64,000 bases of DNA from Gracilariopsis chorda. Lineage: Eukaryota; Rhodophyta; Florideophyceae; Gracilariales; Gracilariaceae. Made by a program: the position numbers and the translations under genes. Of this stretch, positions 29,640 to 41,896 are shown in pieces. The notes under the pieces are model-generated. The model was not told where the DNA came from and searched no databases. It saw only the letters and a list, made by a program, of their open reading frames with translations. Location: the NCBI GenBank assembly GCA_003194525.1, contig NBIV01000014.1:124001-188000 (forward strand), in the 5' to 3' direction. Positions within the stretch are counted from its first letter, which is position 1; each line of letters opens with the position of its first letter.

Positions 29640-30250
29640 CAATTTTGGGGTAGGTCTAGTGTTTAATAAATATGTTAGATAGTATTATTGTAACCCACTG
29701 CACAGTGGCTGACCCCCACTACTTGAGCGGGAGGGCTCGGCCCAACCTTGGGTGAAGTAAACGAACCAACCGAGTGTTCGGCTCTAACTACGCACCCCTG
29801 GTGAGTGATATCCTCCTCACAGAGAGACACAGCCTTATGCAGGTTTAGTTATCCGCCCCGTGGCATCTACAGCGCTACATCCGCATTCTGCGTGTTATCC
29901 CTGGTGTTCCTTCTTTTCTTTAGCCTACTGTTCTACAGGTATTACCACCCGGTATACCGATGTCAGCCCCGCCTACGGCCGCCCACTTTCGTGGCTGGTG
30001 TCCGCCCCCGCGGCTCTCGCCACTGTCGTGTTCTTACCTACTGCCGTGGCGACGTCCTGCACCGACCGTGTCGTGTTCTGTACCGATTTGCGCGACTTCT
30101 TTTACATATCACTCTCTAGACTCGTTGTGACGGTGATCCCCGGAGTTACGCTCGGCTCGTGCGATCAACCTGATAGAAGCTCTACCGTTTGTTCTAACCC
30201 CATACACAGAAAGGCCCCGAAGACCTCTGGGTGCCCTCGCCCGTTCTCGG
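29640..30250. other. GC-richer, LTR-like segment inside the copia element
   Basis: Copia coding similarity stops near 29630 and resumes near 30430. The segment between has C-rich promoter-like composition, a pyrimidine tract ending in CTTTAG (29905-29925) and short inverted repeats such as CCCAACCTTGGG. In style it resembles the LTR of element C, but I cannot align the two. It may be a solo LTR; no target duplication was seen. Confidence 0.35.
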
Positions 30251-30429
30251 GAGTTGCACGACAATATCACGCACAATATCAATGCCAAGCTACAAACACA
30301 AAACTTCTGCCTCGCGCCCCTCCCCCACCCCATTTACCTGCCCCTCAGTCATCCTCCCCTCACACCACTCTTCGAATCACCAGTGCGAAATCCATTCATT
30401 TAGCATCGCACACAAACTGGGGCAGCTTA

Positions 30430-30672
30430 CACTATTCTAAAAACCCTCCAACCTCTACCCCAACCAAACCCAGTACTCATCGGTGGCATCTTCGTCCTAA
30501 CCATGCACACCCGGCCAAAATTGCCATGACAACACAGAAACGACTCATCTCCACCCTACCGAAAACTCTCTCAGCAGATTCCATCCTAACCTGCTCAGCA
30601 TGTCATCAGGATAAACTCCACCCCATGTGGAGCAATATTCCTAGTCGAGAAATCCTCCCAAATTGTTCGCAG
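30430..30672 (+). pseudogene. copia GAG-pre-integrase domain remnant
   Basis: The frame reads HRWHLRPNHAHPAKIAMTT, then LISTLPKTLSADSILTCSAC, then HQDKLHPMW. This is the pattern of the GAG-pre-integrase domain (LWH.RLGH..., LP, C.AC..GK) with its His and Cys ligands largely kept. No complete gene surrounds it. Confidence 0.65.
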
Positions 30673-30689
30673 CCTCGCTCTCTTGTGAG

Positions 30690-31310
30690 TTAGGTGCCGC
30701 GAAAGGGCCCTTCGTACCACACGTTGTTCGCGGGGGAAACCGAGGTGGCTTCCGTTTATACCGACGGGTTTGATACTGACAATCGGGTTACCAGCTGTTC
30801 AGAGTAGTGCGCAGGTCCATTTGAGCGGTGTTCTGGTCCACAAAGAATCCAGAAAGAAACAAGGGAAAAAGGAGAGAAACCAAAAGGGATGTTACAACCC
30901 GGTGGGTCTTGCGGTAATCCGAAAGAGACCCGGCGGTGGGGGGTGTTGCTTGTTCAGCCAGCACAGCACAACTCAATAGTAAGTCGAACGGATATCTGTT
31001 CCCACAATACAAAGTAACCAAAACGATGAAAGCAGTGAACACTGCGCGAACCCACGGGTTAAGACAGATCAGCGGTCCTTGGTGATACTGGGCGGGTGAG
31101 TATAACGAGACCGAACGCGGTAAACCCCCAGCAGGAGTTGGTCACTTTGCGCAGGCGATAAACTCAGACCCAAGTCACAGATTGTCTCTACTTCATGGTG
31201 AAACGGCAAGGCTGTCCTCCCTTGAGTACTATTTCGTCACAATAAACTGAGAATACTACTACTGTAGTGTGCCACACTTGTGGTTGACACACTTTTCAAT
31301 AATATCAGTA
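30690..31310. other. second non-copia segment inside the copia element
   Basis: No copia coding match is found between the pre-integrase domain and integrase. The segment begins near a GTGAGTTAGG sequence and carries a candidate LTR-type start TGTTACAACCC at 30891 and a GTTGACACA end near 31300. Whether it is a solo LTR or other insert is unresolved. Confidence 0.3.
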
Positions 31311-31559
31311 CGCTTTCCACGCGTCCATCTGTTCCAGATACCACAGAAATCACCCACGAAGTTTCCAAAAATACCAATTAAACTTCTTATCGAATTTCAC
31401 CCAATATTTTTGGGGATCCACTCATACCTGAGTTGAACCGATGCCACGTCGGTATTGAATCATTCATGTTCCACCTCGTTTACAGCGTATGCGCGAAGGC
31501 AATGCTCTACACCTCACACTTCACAAACCTACTCAGAACATCTAACCCATAGAAGCGGA

Positions 31560-32120
31560 GGTTATTTCAGACACCTGTTGGCCAGTCACACCCAACTTCA
31601 CCCACGGAAACAATCGTATTATCATCATTATCTGTGCGGTGAGCCGATTCGTATGAGCCCACCTCATCAGGGAAAGGAAAGATATCTCGAAACACATCGA
31701 TGATACCGTCCATTATATCAAACAACAAATGGGCCATGCACTGACCGATTTTCGCACTGATAATGCCAGGGAGACCACTCCAAGAACCATGAGCACCATC
31801 TATGAAAACAAGTCACTCACTACCTCTGCACTACCCACTAGCCGCAAGAAAACTGTGTAGCAGATCGCTCCAACAGAACTCTCGTGGACTGGGTTCGAGC
31901 CCTACTCCACACCGCTAATCTGCCCTCGGAGTACAGGGAGGACGCAGCTCGCGACACTATTTTTCAGTACAATCTCCTCCACCACTCCAGCATCTGCACG
32001 TCTCCCTATCATATGTGGTATGGCCACAAACCGCACCTACCATGCATATTCACCTTTGGACAGCTGGGCATGATACCCATCTATAAGCCAAAGAAATGGA
32101 TCACAGGGCTGAACTGGTAA
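31560..32120 (+). pseudogene. copia integrase remnant
   Basis: The core reads NRIIIIICAVSRFV, a TGA where Trp is expected, then AHLIRE, DISKHIDDTVHYIKQQMGHAL and TDFRTDNARE (second catalytic Asp region, RSDNG.EF in relatives). After a frameshift near 31855, ADRSNRTLVDWVRALLHTA matches the ER.NRTL..MVR.ML helix, with Asp in place of the catalytic Glu. LPSEYREDAARDTIFQYNLL and the SPYHMWYGHKP segment (31940-32090) complete the copia integrase C-terminal part. Confidence 0.75.
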
Positions 32121-32329
32121 GGTATATGTACACCGCATCACTGAGCACCATAATGGTCCAGATCATCAGAACTAAACAATATCAAAGTACTAGAACACTG
32201 GACTTTCATCCATACCACAAAAGTACAAATCCCACCATTGAAAAGTCACAAACTTTCCACACAAAAACCACCCTTGGACGATCCGTTCCCATATCTATCA
32301 TTCCCGATACGCCCCCACCCTCCGACCTA

Positions 32330-32612
32330 GCACAGGCTCGAAAATATCCACACGCGTATGTATGGAAAGTGGTACACGACGCCGAACTACACAATCTCGA
32401 CCAATACCATAGCATTGAATGGCTCCCTCCAAAATTTAATTCCTCTCCACGAATCTATCATCCCCTTCATGATGTTTTATAAACACAAGAGGGCGGCTGA
32501 AGGCATAATCACACAAATGAAAGCCCTCTGCAATTTATGGGGAGACCTCATGGAGCCTGGCCTCCACTCCAACCTATATTATAATACTACGTCCTTTGGC
32601 CAACTGGGGTAG
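32330..32612 (+). pseudogene. copia reverse transcriptase N-terminal remnant
   Basis: Two overlapping frames give VWKVVHDAELHNLDQYHSIE, then YKHKRAAEGIITQMKALCNL and GDLMEPGLH. These match the opening of copia reverse transcriptases (W..A...E...L...TWELVP; YK.KR...G.I.R.KARLVA.G). The frame ends at a stop at 32610; the rest of the domain is missing. Confidence 0.65.
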
Positions 32613-33639
32613 TAGTCTACCAGGGGGTAGTAACGGCAGAGAGCCAGCCACTAGGGTGACAATCCACTGGGTCTACTAGTGACGTGGGCACCAACTGGCA
32701 GCCAGGCGCAATGGGCGGGCGCTATCTCAAGTCGCTACTGGTCCGGAGAATGGTAGCAATGGCCTGGAGGCCTTTGGGGTCCTACTGGCTGCATATGCCG
32801 GCAGGGAGACGGCGATGGTGCTTGCCTTCACTCTTCGGAGGTCGGCAGCACTAGAGCCAAGTTATCTAGCTGGCGATGGGCTCTGACCTCTGGAACTATC
32901 CTAAATAATTATATAAAATTAGCTACATAGTAAAATCTATGGTCAAAATGCCCCAGCACTTGCACTGTCCCCTGATATCACCCGCATGGGCACCCAGCTT
33001 AGCCGCGTGGAGTACTTGGGCCAGCAATGGTCTGAACTCTGCCTTTCCATTCCTTTGGTTACCTCACCACTCCGCCTACCCGGTGGTCATTCCCCTACAG
33101 ACCTTCCCCCTTAAGATCCATCCTCCTGTCGGTTCCTTCCATGTTGGGGGTCTCACCTTTCCCTTCAGCTGGCGTCTTCTCTCTCCAATGGGGGTAATCT
33201 TCCTCAGGTCCCCTTACTGGTATAGGTCATCCGTTCTTTGCCTGAAATGGTCCACCAGCCCTCCCGTGCTCCATACGGCGGACGTACCATCGTGCGTCCA
33301 TTTGGGGGATTTTTCGGCAACTGGCACGTGGCTGCTACCATGCCATTGGACACTTGCGACGGGGTATCCTCCCGTATTGAGTATCCAACTCGGGGCACCC
33401 TTCGTTCTCTTGCATTCCCCTGACCCCTTTGGCGGTCACCGACACTTTCCTCCGGATTCCCTCGTCCTTTCGGCCTCTCCTTTTCCCGCGTTTCCCCTTT
33501 GTGCATTCACCGTCCTCGACCCTTTGGTAGACTTGGGTGTATTTCTGTGGCTTTTCAGGTTCCGGACCGTTGGCTTCCATGGGTGCCGTGTCCGCTGTGC
33601 CGCCTAGTCGATGGCGTCTACGCCATGTCCTCATGGGCG

Positions 33640-33646
33640 TATAAAA
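33640..33646 (+). promoter_or_regulatory. TATA box upstream of antisense gene of element A
   Basis: GTATAAAAGC contains TATAAAA at 33640-33646, oriented toward the antisense frame whose first ATG is at 33724. This suggests the antisense gene of A has its own promoter near or in the 3' LTR. Confidence 0.5.
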
Positions 33647-33723
33647 GCTCCCATGGTTACCTGACAGACTATGACGGCTTCGAACGAATCCCACGGGTGG
33701 CCATCACGGTCGATTCGATCATT

Positions 33724-35459
33724 ATGGCTCTAGTAACTAGCAGTGCTTATGCTCATCCCGAGGAAAAATATGACCACACCTTGCGTCGTAATCCGATGGC
33801 CGAGAGAAGTACCCATCTTCCCAGCTCGGTCGCCGATTTTATGCGATACGCTGACCAATAATTGGACTCCTGTCGGTTCGCTGCCATCCCAAACTATGCT
33901 CGCAAGAAGAAGAATTCCCAAGAGCACTCCTGGTACAACCACTGTCTCCATCTTCCCGCCGATGCCCGTTTGGTCGCGGGATGCCGCACTCTGGTCCCCC
34001 CGACATGCCGTTTCTCCACTGTGGCGAGGAGTTCGATTACCAATGGAGAGTAAAAAAGCTCCTAAAGGATATATAATGGATGCATGGCGATCCTAAGGCC
34101 CTCTTCCCTCCTTCTGGTCATAACCTCCTCGGGCTGGTCTGCTTCAAGCACCCATATGACTGCTTGTACTGGTTATACAACTGGACCTACTGGAATGAGA
34201 TGATCCAACCGGATGGCCGCATCCGTAATACCTTGAAGTACTTCTTTTGTTGGCATCAGGTGGCGTTTCACGATATGCCTCCTTCCTGCAGGTCTTCCTT
34301 ATACCCTCCCTTTCCTCCGCTTCGCGCCGGCCTACAGGCCGCTATTTGGCACGTTTTGAATCTTTTTATGGTCTTCACTCCACCCATTCTGGCTTATCAC
34401 ATCCACCAGCTGCAGAAATACCTCACAAAGCGTCTCGCGCGGTTGACTTGGCAGGTGCTCTTTGCCGAAAGGGCCGTTTTCTGTCTCGTGGCCTTTCTGG
34501 ATAATGCCCGCTATGGGTCCAGGCTAACGTCCAGGAGGCCGACTACTCCATCTGGAATGAGCAGGGGCTCCTCATTCCCAACAGCCGACTCGTGCCCCTG
34601 CCGCGGCCCTTAGTCCTGCTCTCTCGTGCGTTGGGGGTGCAGAACATCGTCCAAGATACGGATTATGGAGTGGAAGAGGCCGAGGCCTTATTGGATTATG
34701 TCCTTCAGGTCGACTGCATGCAGAACCCCGGTTTTCTTTGGTACGATTACGACACTGGCACCTTCTCTCCGATTCTGCGACACCTTCTCGGCCATAACGA
34801 TGGAAATGTATACCAGGCCAAACCATTGTTGTCTGTCCCCGGGAACGAACTGCGCCAGTCGGTACCAGATTACTACCCCGAGGCGGCCATCGGATTTGAC
34901 GCGGATTGTGTTCGTCCTCCTCTGCAGGAGCAGGTAGGAGTTCCGGTACCAGCCCCGTCGGTTGCGCTGTCACTCGTGCTGGCGTGCAACCACGACGCGA
35001 TAGAGCCCCCAGAGGTATCCACTGGTCCACCGTTTCCGCAACCCTCCGTGTCCTTGACGGTGTCTGCTCCCTTGGTCCCTCCTGTTCCTCCTGGGTCGGT
35101 TAAACCTTAAGCCATTACTATGGCCTTTGAAGACTTGAAAGGTCTGCGCGTCCGTTGGTGTTCTTGAACCCACTGGCATTGTTGAGGCTCTCTGTGCCGC
35201 CCAATAAAGTCCTGGACAAGCCTCGCGGTACCACTTCTTGGTGCAACGTAACAAAGAGGTTAAAGAAGCCTTGGCAACCATCCTGGAGAACAATGCGAAG
35301 GTATTGTCGGACCACGTCACAACGGACCCCGACAACTGTTTCAGCTTGAACCTTTTGGACACCGAGTCCTCTGGTCGAGAAGCGTCCGAATCAGACCAGA
35401 GTCCAGCCCGTAAGCTCGCCCGCACAGGGTCCCTTTCTCAGCCGGCTGCCACGTCCTAG
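33724..35459 (+). pseudogene. antisense protein of Gypsy element A (novel family), broken
   Basis: This lies on the strand opposite to pol, between pol and the expected 3' LTR. The ATG at 33724 opens a frame with HPEEKYDHTLRRNP, then LPSSVADFMRYADQ, a stop, then LDSCRFAAIPNYA. After frameshifts come FPPSGHNLLGLV, then CLYWLYN, RIRNTLKYFFCWHQVAFHDM and, at 34620-34790, LGVQNIV, EEAEALLDYVLQVD and GFLWYDYDTGTF. A Pro/Val-rich linker follows to TAA 35108, and a last helical part RNKEVKEALATILENNAKVL ends near 35457. The same ordered blocks recur in elements B and D and, faintly, in C. I know no named family with these blocks. Confidence 0.7.
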
Positions 35460-35858
35460 TGGTCTCCCTTACAGATAATAATCTCTTGGTAAACACTATG
35501 GTTCACTTTTGGTGCCTCTGGCGTCTGCTTGTGCCTCATGTCCGCCGCTGTCTATGGGTCTTCGCCTCGTAACTCGATACCTGTAGGTCAGTTTCAGAAT
35601 AAGTCCCTGGGGTTTCGATGCATCTTTACCATAGGGTAGCTGCGCGTTCTTCTCCCGGGTTTCAGCCTCATTGGTCTAGGGACTTCAGAGTTATGTGAAC
35701 TACTATTCGGTCATCATTGCGGCGAACCTTGGGAGGCACCAGCGAGCGGGGCTTAGGCGGGAAGGGGATCCTTAAGCGCTGTGCCAAGCGGCGGGCTGCT
35801 GGAGGCGTTTCCATGAGCGCCGTAGCCAGTGGCTGGGTTCTGATTGGACGGAGTCTGG

Positions 35859-38800
35859 TTAGGCACGTGATGGCAAACATTTGTGGCCAGAAAAACCCCC
35901 CTCCTTGAGGTCACGTTCCGTGTGGCCTGTGTTCGACCAGTAGCGGGCCACAAAACTATCCGGTATATCTGACCTTAGAAGCCAAGTATCGTCTTTGGGT
36001 TCATAGTCATACCAGCGGACTTTGTAGCGCACTTAGCAATCATTGGTCAGCCCAGCGGAGACGATGTGGTCAATTACATACTCCTGTCTGTCGCGCCAAT
36101 CTGTAACCTCTGGCAACTCCATTTGGTCTAGGGGACCATATTCGTGAGTGTCTGAAAGAACAGCGTCGTGAGCGTGTGCTGCGACGTCCATCGGGTTGGT
36201 TACTTTGTCAGGAAATATCATTTCGTCCAGGGGGCCGTAGCCATTTGAAGAAGGGCTTCGTGGATCGGCGGAGACCTGTGGTTTTGTAGAACCTGTAGAG
36301 ATATCAACCAGTGATTCTGTAGGACTGGAGGGTGGGGGTTGGGACAAATGTCGAGCGTGCAAGTCCCATGGATCACTGGAGGGAGGGCGTGGCGCCAAAG
36401 AGACACGGTCAATTGTGGCTGTGTCCTGAAGGCCATCTCGGTCGATAGAAACAGTGTGCCCAAGGCACTTGAGTAACTTGAAGGGCCCAGTGGACTCAGT
36501 CTTTTGTGATGTCCTCAGCCTCGTGCTTTTCTTGAGGTATTCTGTCCAAAGGGACGTAATCTCCCACGGCCACTTGTGGTGTACACCAAACGGACCGATC
36601 AAAATCGGCCTTGCAGCGCGCCTGCACTTTGTCCAACGTGGTCTGCGCGGCCTTCAGAATAGAATCACTTCTTTTCTGCGAACACCGTTTGGCCTGGGCG
36701 GGAGTCATTTCCCGTGTTGTGTACTGACGCGCTCTTAAGTCCTGTAGATCAACAATGTACGGCGCAGGTGCACGTACGAGGGTGAGGTCAAAAAGAGTTG
36801 TACCGGGAGACTTATGCACTTGATTTAAATGCATAGACCAGCGGTTCGACGTAGTCATCCCAGTCCAATTGGTGCTCGGAAACGTAGTGAATCAACCTTT
36901 TGTACAGGGTTCTTTTGAATCTTTCGGCTTTTCCGTTGGTGTGAGGGTGGTACGCAGTAGTGAGGATATGTTTTACACCCAATGCAGAGCACAAATGCTC
37001 AAAGCATTTGAAGATAATCTGAGAGCCCTTGTCCGTGAGGAGATAGAGCGGTAATCCATAGGGATAAATCCAATGGACTATGAAAGCCTTGGCTACGGCT
37101 GTAGTGGTCGTTAGTTTAAGCGGATTTGCTAGGGTCAACCTAGTGAACCGATCAGTAACCACCAATATAAATCGCTTACCATGGGGCGAATTTGGAAATG
37201 GACCTAGGATATCCAAAGCGATGAACTCCCACGGCCCGGATGCTGGGAATAACTTCAGTTTCCCGTAGTGTAACGCTCTTTTCCCTTGGATTTTCGCGCA
37301 TGCTGCACAATTCCTTGCGGTTTTCATTACGTCATTGGCCTTCAGAGGCCAGTAAAGTATCGTTTCAGGGTCTGATACATCTCAGTCCTTACAGGATGGC
37401 CAGCCAACCTCGGATGGTGAGCGAGATAAATAAGGCGTGCGCGTAAGGACTGAACAACCACCCGCTGTATCGCCCCGTCCACCGGTGACATGTGACATAA
37501 TATGCCCCGGCGTTCATAATCGAGCAGCGACCCAGAATTCCCTACTTTTTCTCGTACCGGGACGCAATATTCGTCCTTTTTCTGGGCCTGAAAAAATTCC
37601 TCGAGGGGTATTGGTGTAAGATCTGCGCTTTCCGACTGGGCCATATGGACATCCAGCGGTGGACCTTCCCAACCTTTGGTGCATAAGATTGCTTTGCCGT
37701 GTCCGTCCGTCCCTTCGGCCATTCTCACCTCATCCATCCGCGGTTCCCCTTCTTTCTCGTCAGTGTCCGGTGGCCGATCCCAGATGGTGGGAATCTCAGC
37801 GTCCCGTGGAGTTTGGTCTGTACCATTGGTCAGAATGCGTGACAGGGCATCCGTGACCTGATGTTTCAGCACTGGCCTATAGGTTACTTCATATTCGAAT
37901 TCTGGCAGGCGAAATCACCATCAGGTCAGACGGGAGGATGCGTCCGTCATGTTTAATAACCACCGGAGAAAATTTTGATCTGTCCTAGTGGTAAAGCAAG
38001 TTCCTTCCAGATAAGGCCTAAGATGGAGCTCGCGGATGCATTCGTATCCAATATATACGGCTTATTGGTCCTGGGTAGCCCCAGGATCTGCGGATTAACC
38101 ATATAGTCTCTGAAGTTCTGATACACCTCATATTGCTGGTCCGTGAGGTGGTCAAATTGCGAAGGGGTCTCTTTCTTCAGCATTTCATTGAGAGTTGCTG
38201 CGATTTTCGTGAACCCTGGGACAAACCTATGGTACAAATTGCATAGGTCAAAGAATTAACGCAGTTCTGTATGGTTCCTAGGGTGTTGTGCTTCCTGTAT
38301 GGCCTTAGTTGTAGCTTTGGCTACTTGTAGTTTTCCAGGAGAAAACACATGGGCAAGGTAATCCACCGAGGGCAGAAAGAAGAAACACTTGTTCAGCCTC
38401 AATGTTACGCCCGCCTGTTGGAATAACCTTAGGACTGCCTTCACATGTGTGAAATGTTCCCTAATGGACCTGGAGACGATGATCACATCATCTAGGTAGA
38501 CCAAGGCAAACTTCCATTTGACCTTGGACAGAATGATGTCCATGGCACGCTGGAAAGTGGCTGGCGCATTCATGAGACCAAAGAGCATCCGGGTAAATCG
38601 GAATAATCCCAAGTGGGTCATGAATGTAATTAGCGACTTCGCCTTGTCGTTCATGGGTACTTGCCAATAAACACAATTGGCATTTAGCGTGGTGAAGATT
38701 TGCGCGTCCCCAAGGGAATCTAGACAGTAGTCCATTTGGGGGATAGAATAAGTATCCCTCTTGGCCACCGAATTTAGTTTGTGGTAATCAATACAAAAAC

Positions 38801-39494
38801 GTACGGTCCCGTCTTCTTGGCCACCAAGACAAAAGGGCTAGCCCATTCGGCCTCCGAAGGTGGTGCATGATCAATAACCCCTGCAAATTCATCTTCTCAG
38901 TCTCCTTGGCCACCACGTCCCATCCTTTCAGGTCATCAGGTCAGTTCGATATGGGTGTTGATATTAGGGCGTGGCCCCATCCTTAAGGTCAATTCGATGA
39001 TTTGTGGTTTCGATTGCGCCCAGCTTATCACTCCACATGCTAGCAAAGCCCTTGAGGAGATCACTGAATTTTTCCCTATATGGTTCAAAGTCCTTGCCCA
39101 TGTTGACGTCGTTTCTCCAATTGGCCGGGGGATCACCATCTGGAAGCAACTCCTCCGCGTCAATCTCCATAATGGCCACGGGAGCAGGCATAGATATCCC
39201 CACCACTGCATCCTTATGCAACCTCGTAGGCTTGTCACGGAAGTTGCTCGTGGTAACCACAAAAAGCCTGTAGGGTACCACAGTCATTACTCCATTGTCC
39301 ATGAGGTTTAGGTGTCTCAATACCCGCTTGGCATGGTTTTGCAACAAAACTTGACCTGAGGACTCGCATACCCCTGCAGCAGCCACCTGAGTCATAGGCA
39401 GTATGGCTATCGATCTGTTAGGAACAGAGGTGCAGTGGTTGATTTGGTTGGAAGTCGATGGTGATGATCCGAGTGACAAGTTCGGAACATCCAT
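35859..39494 (-). pseudogene. pol remnant of Gypsy element A (RT, integrase, chromodomain)
   Basis: Reading 39494 to 35859 on the minus strand: linker; reverse transcriptase with FGLMNAPATFQRAMD and LVYLDD (about 38510-38580); the start of the RT-RNase H connection to about 37953. Most of RNase H is absent: the frame jumps to KHQVTDALSRI near 37870. Then come the integrase zinc-binding region (LAHHPRLAGHP), the core with IALDILGPFPNS, LLTDKGSQ and GKAERFKRTL (36830-37220), and a chromodomain at about 36060-35920 (EYVIDHIVSAG, stop, YKVRWYDYEPKDDTW). Numerous stops and frameshifts make it dead. Confidence 0.75.
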
Positions 39495-41689
39495 CGGGGT
39501 TTATATAGAGTTTCTATTCTAGTTCTATCAGTGCCACTAGTCGATGAGAATTCGTCCGAGTTAAACGGTATGATGCTTGGTGTTCGTGCTTGCCTCCGTA
39601 CGCGACTGGTTTACCGGTTTCAGTGCCAGATCTAGTCATTTGATGACTTCGGCAAATTTCATCAATGCTGATGACTTGTCATCAGACGAGGTCTTGATGA
39701 TCTGGCATGAACTCAGGGTGCCAGTGATGACTTCGCACGACTCCCTCGGGAATGTTCCATGACCGTTCGATCCCTGCTGTACCGTGTGAAGTGTCTGTCA
39801 ACGTTGTGCGTAGTAGGCAACGTGTACTTTAAAGCCAATATGTCCACGTGGTCAACCAAGACTTCTTTGACATGAATATGTTGTCATAGCATATTGACAA
39901 TGTTTCACGAAAATGTCAACTCCGCTTTGAGGAAAGTTTGGTATGGCAAATGGGGAACCGATTTCTTCAGCAGATCGAGTAGAACAAAACTAGCTGTTTT
40001 GTGCACGTTAGAACTGATGCTAGAGCCAACTATACTCAAAGAAAGGTAAATAATAACTAATTCTAACACGCCCTTGCCAATCTGACCTTGTTGGAAACAG
40101 TCTTCGTGTGAAACATGACTTAGCTGGGGTAGGCTATGGTCCCAGGCGCGAGTCAACGATCGGCAATGGTCGAACTCGATGGAAAGCAACCCTCGTTTGG
40201 CCAGGACAGTTTGCTTAGCAGGTTCAGTCATTTTGGCCCCAGCATTTCCATTTGTTCGTGCTTTCTGCTTATCGTTTTCATTTTTACCGTGCTTTCAGCT
40301 ACGAGGAGACCCTTTCCAGCGTACCTTAGTGTTACGTTTGTCCTCACCCGCGTCACCGTTTTGTGATTTTCAAACATTGCTGTACAGTAACCACAGAACT
40401 GATACATAAGCCGTCGAGCAACGAGCTGCAAGAAAAATGAGGAGGTAGTGTCTTCACTCACAAATCATGGACCCTACGCTGGCGTAGAAGAACCCAAACC
40501 AACCCCGCTCAGAACTTCAAACATACTAAGAGTCAACCACAGCCAGTGCACACAACGGCGCCCCACCCAACTCGCCTCGCTCGCCGCCTTGGTGGGGAGC
40601 TACGACAACACCTCTACATCAAAGAATTATGCTAAAACGCCATCCTGAACCACAGAGACAACCACGAACCCCAAGATACAACACAAGCTACCGTCATAGC
40701 CACAGGCTCACACTGGTCCAGCCCAACTACACACACCCACCAACCAAACTCCACCCACCCCATCAAGGACACGACAAATTTCTCAAACTGTAGTGCAGCC
40801 AGGGGTGAGCACAACGTCCGTAAAATAGGACTATTAGATTCAGCCTAACAAATGGGTTCCAATAGGTGGCGTTCTCCCTAATATAGAAGTGGCAATTGCG
40901 GGAACCCTGAAAGGAGATCTGCAAGCACCAAGCAAAGAGCGGGTTCACTAGGGGTACGATAATCCTACAGGCGCTGCTACGGGACGCACTGGGTATTGAT
41001 GGCTTAGAAACAACACCTAGAGGGTGTCGTAATAATCTAACTGAAGGTGAGTATCACGAGTTTGAACCAGAATAACTAGAACAAGCCTCATTGGTGCTTG
41101 CTATACTTCCCTGGAGGTGAAGCTTCCAGCGGTGCACTATATACAGTGCCACAAGCTGACCTTGACGGAAACTATCTACCGTATCCTATAAATATCTCAG
41201 TTAGGTTATTCTATCTAATTGAATTACAGTCAAATGGAACAATTTCTCTGGATTAATGTACCACGTGGAACCCGCTAGAAAGTACGAGTAATCCACTAGG
41301 AATATTCCGTAACAACCCATCCTTAGAAGCATGCACAGTACGCACTGTACTACATACCCCTTTTCTTGGAATGCATAATGTCCTCGAGGTTCATCACGCA
41401 TAAGTGCTCGTCTCCCTCGGTTATTTGAAGGGTCCACTCAGGGCGCGCCGGGCAGAGGTGAGCCTTACCTCCATCACAGATGCTGTCCGCGCATACAAGG
41501 TTTTTCCCTGCAGCGTCCGTTTGGAACCTCCATGGCGAAAACATTGCCCATATCTCATGAGTATCCACCCACGTCTGCTCATACCTCAGTTGTAACTCCA
41601 TCTGGTGGTTGGGTGCATATCAGCCCCATTTCTCTACCTCCTCGTGCGGACGACTTTCATAACCTGGAGGAACGCCTGAAAGCGGGTCT
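39495..41689. other. spacer between elements A and B, no gene recognised
   Basis: This is gene-free. It includes a patch of GATGACTT/TCATCA repeats (39638-39742) with the palindrome TGATGACTTGTCATCA (39669-39684). A C/A-rich block at 40450-40800 resembles the composition of the copia element but gave no domain. The 3' LTR of element B is expected toward the right end, undefined. Confidence 0.45.
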
Positions 41690-41896
41690 GTGAATCAGTT
41701 CCGCATTATGAAGCGGTCTATGTCTCCTGCATATTCCGAGGGGTCATCCGCCCGAATTCCTCGACGGCATTTCCATAGTCCTGCGATTCCTGAGAGACAT
41801 AGAAGCTGCGGCACTCCTCTGCAGGTATGGACTTCCTTTCTTAGTGTCAACACACAACCTTTTCCTGCTCTTTCTTCTTTTTTCTTCTCCTTTGTA

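Larger units (their letters stand above)
28103..32612 (+). mobile_element. degenerate Ty1/copia retrotransposon, interrupted
   Basis: Domains occur in copia order on the plus strand: gag, protease remnant, GAG-pre-integrase, integrase, then the start of reverse transcriptase. All are broken by stops and frameshifts. The order integrase before reverse transcriptase separates it from Gypsy. Reverse transcriptase stops after its N-terminal quarter at about 32612, and no RNase H is found. Two segments without copia coding content (about 29640-30250 and 30690-31310) interrupt it. No LTRs were identified. Confidence 0.75.
33600..39494 (-). mobile_element. Gypsy element A (decayed, 5' truncated, pol on minus strand)
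   Basis: The minus strand carries a pol remnant from 39494 down to 35859 and the plus strand an antisense frame from 33724 to about 35459. Gag and protease are missing: similarity begins at the linker between protease and reverse transcriptase. The 3' LTR should lie between about 32613 and 33640, but I could not find a second copy to define it. Confidence 0.7.
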
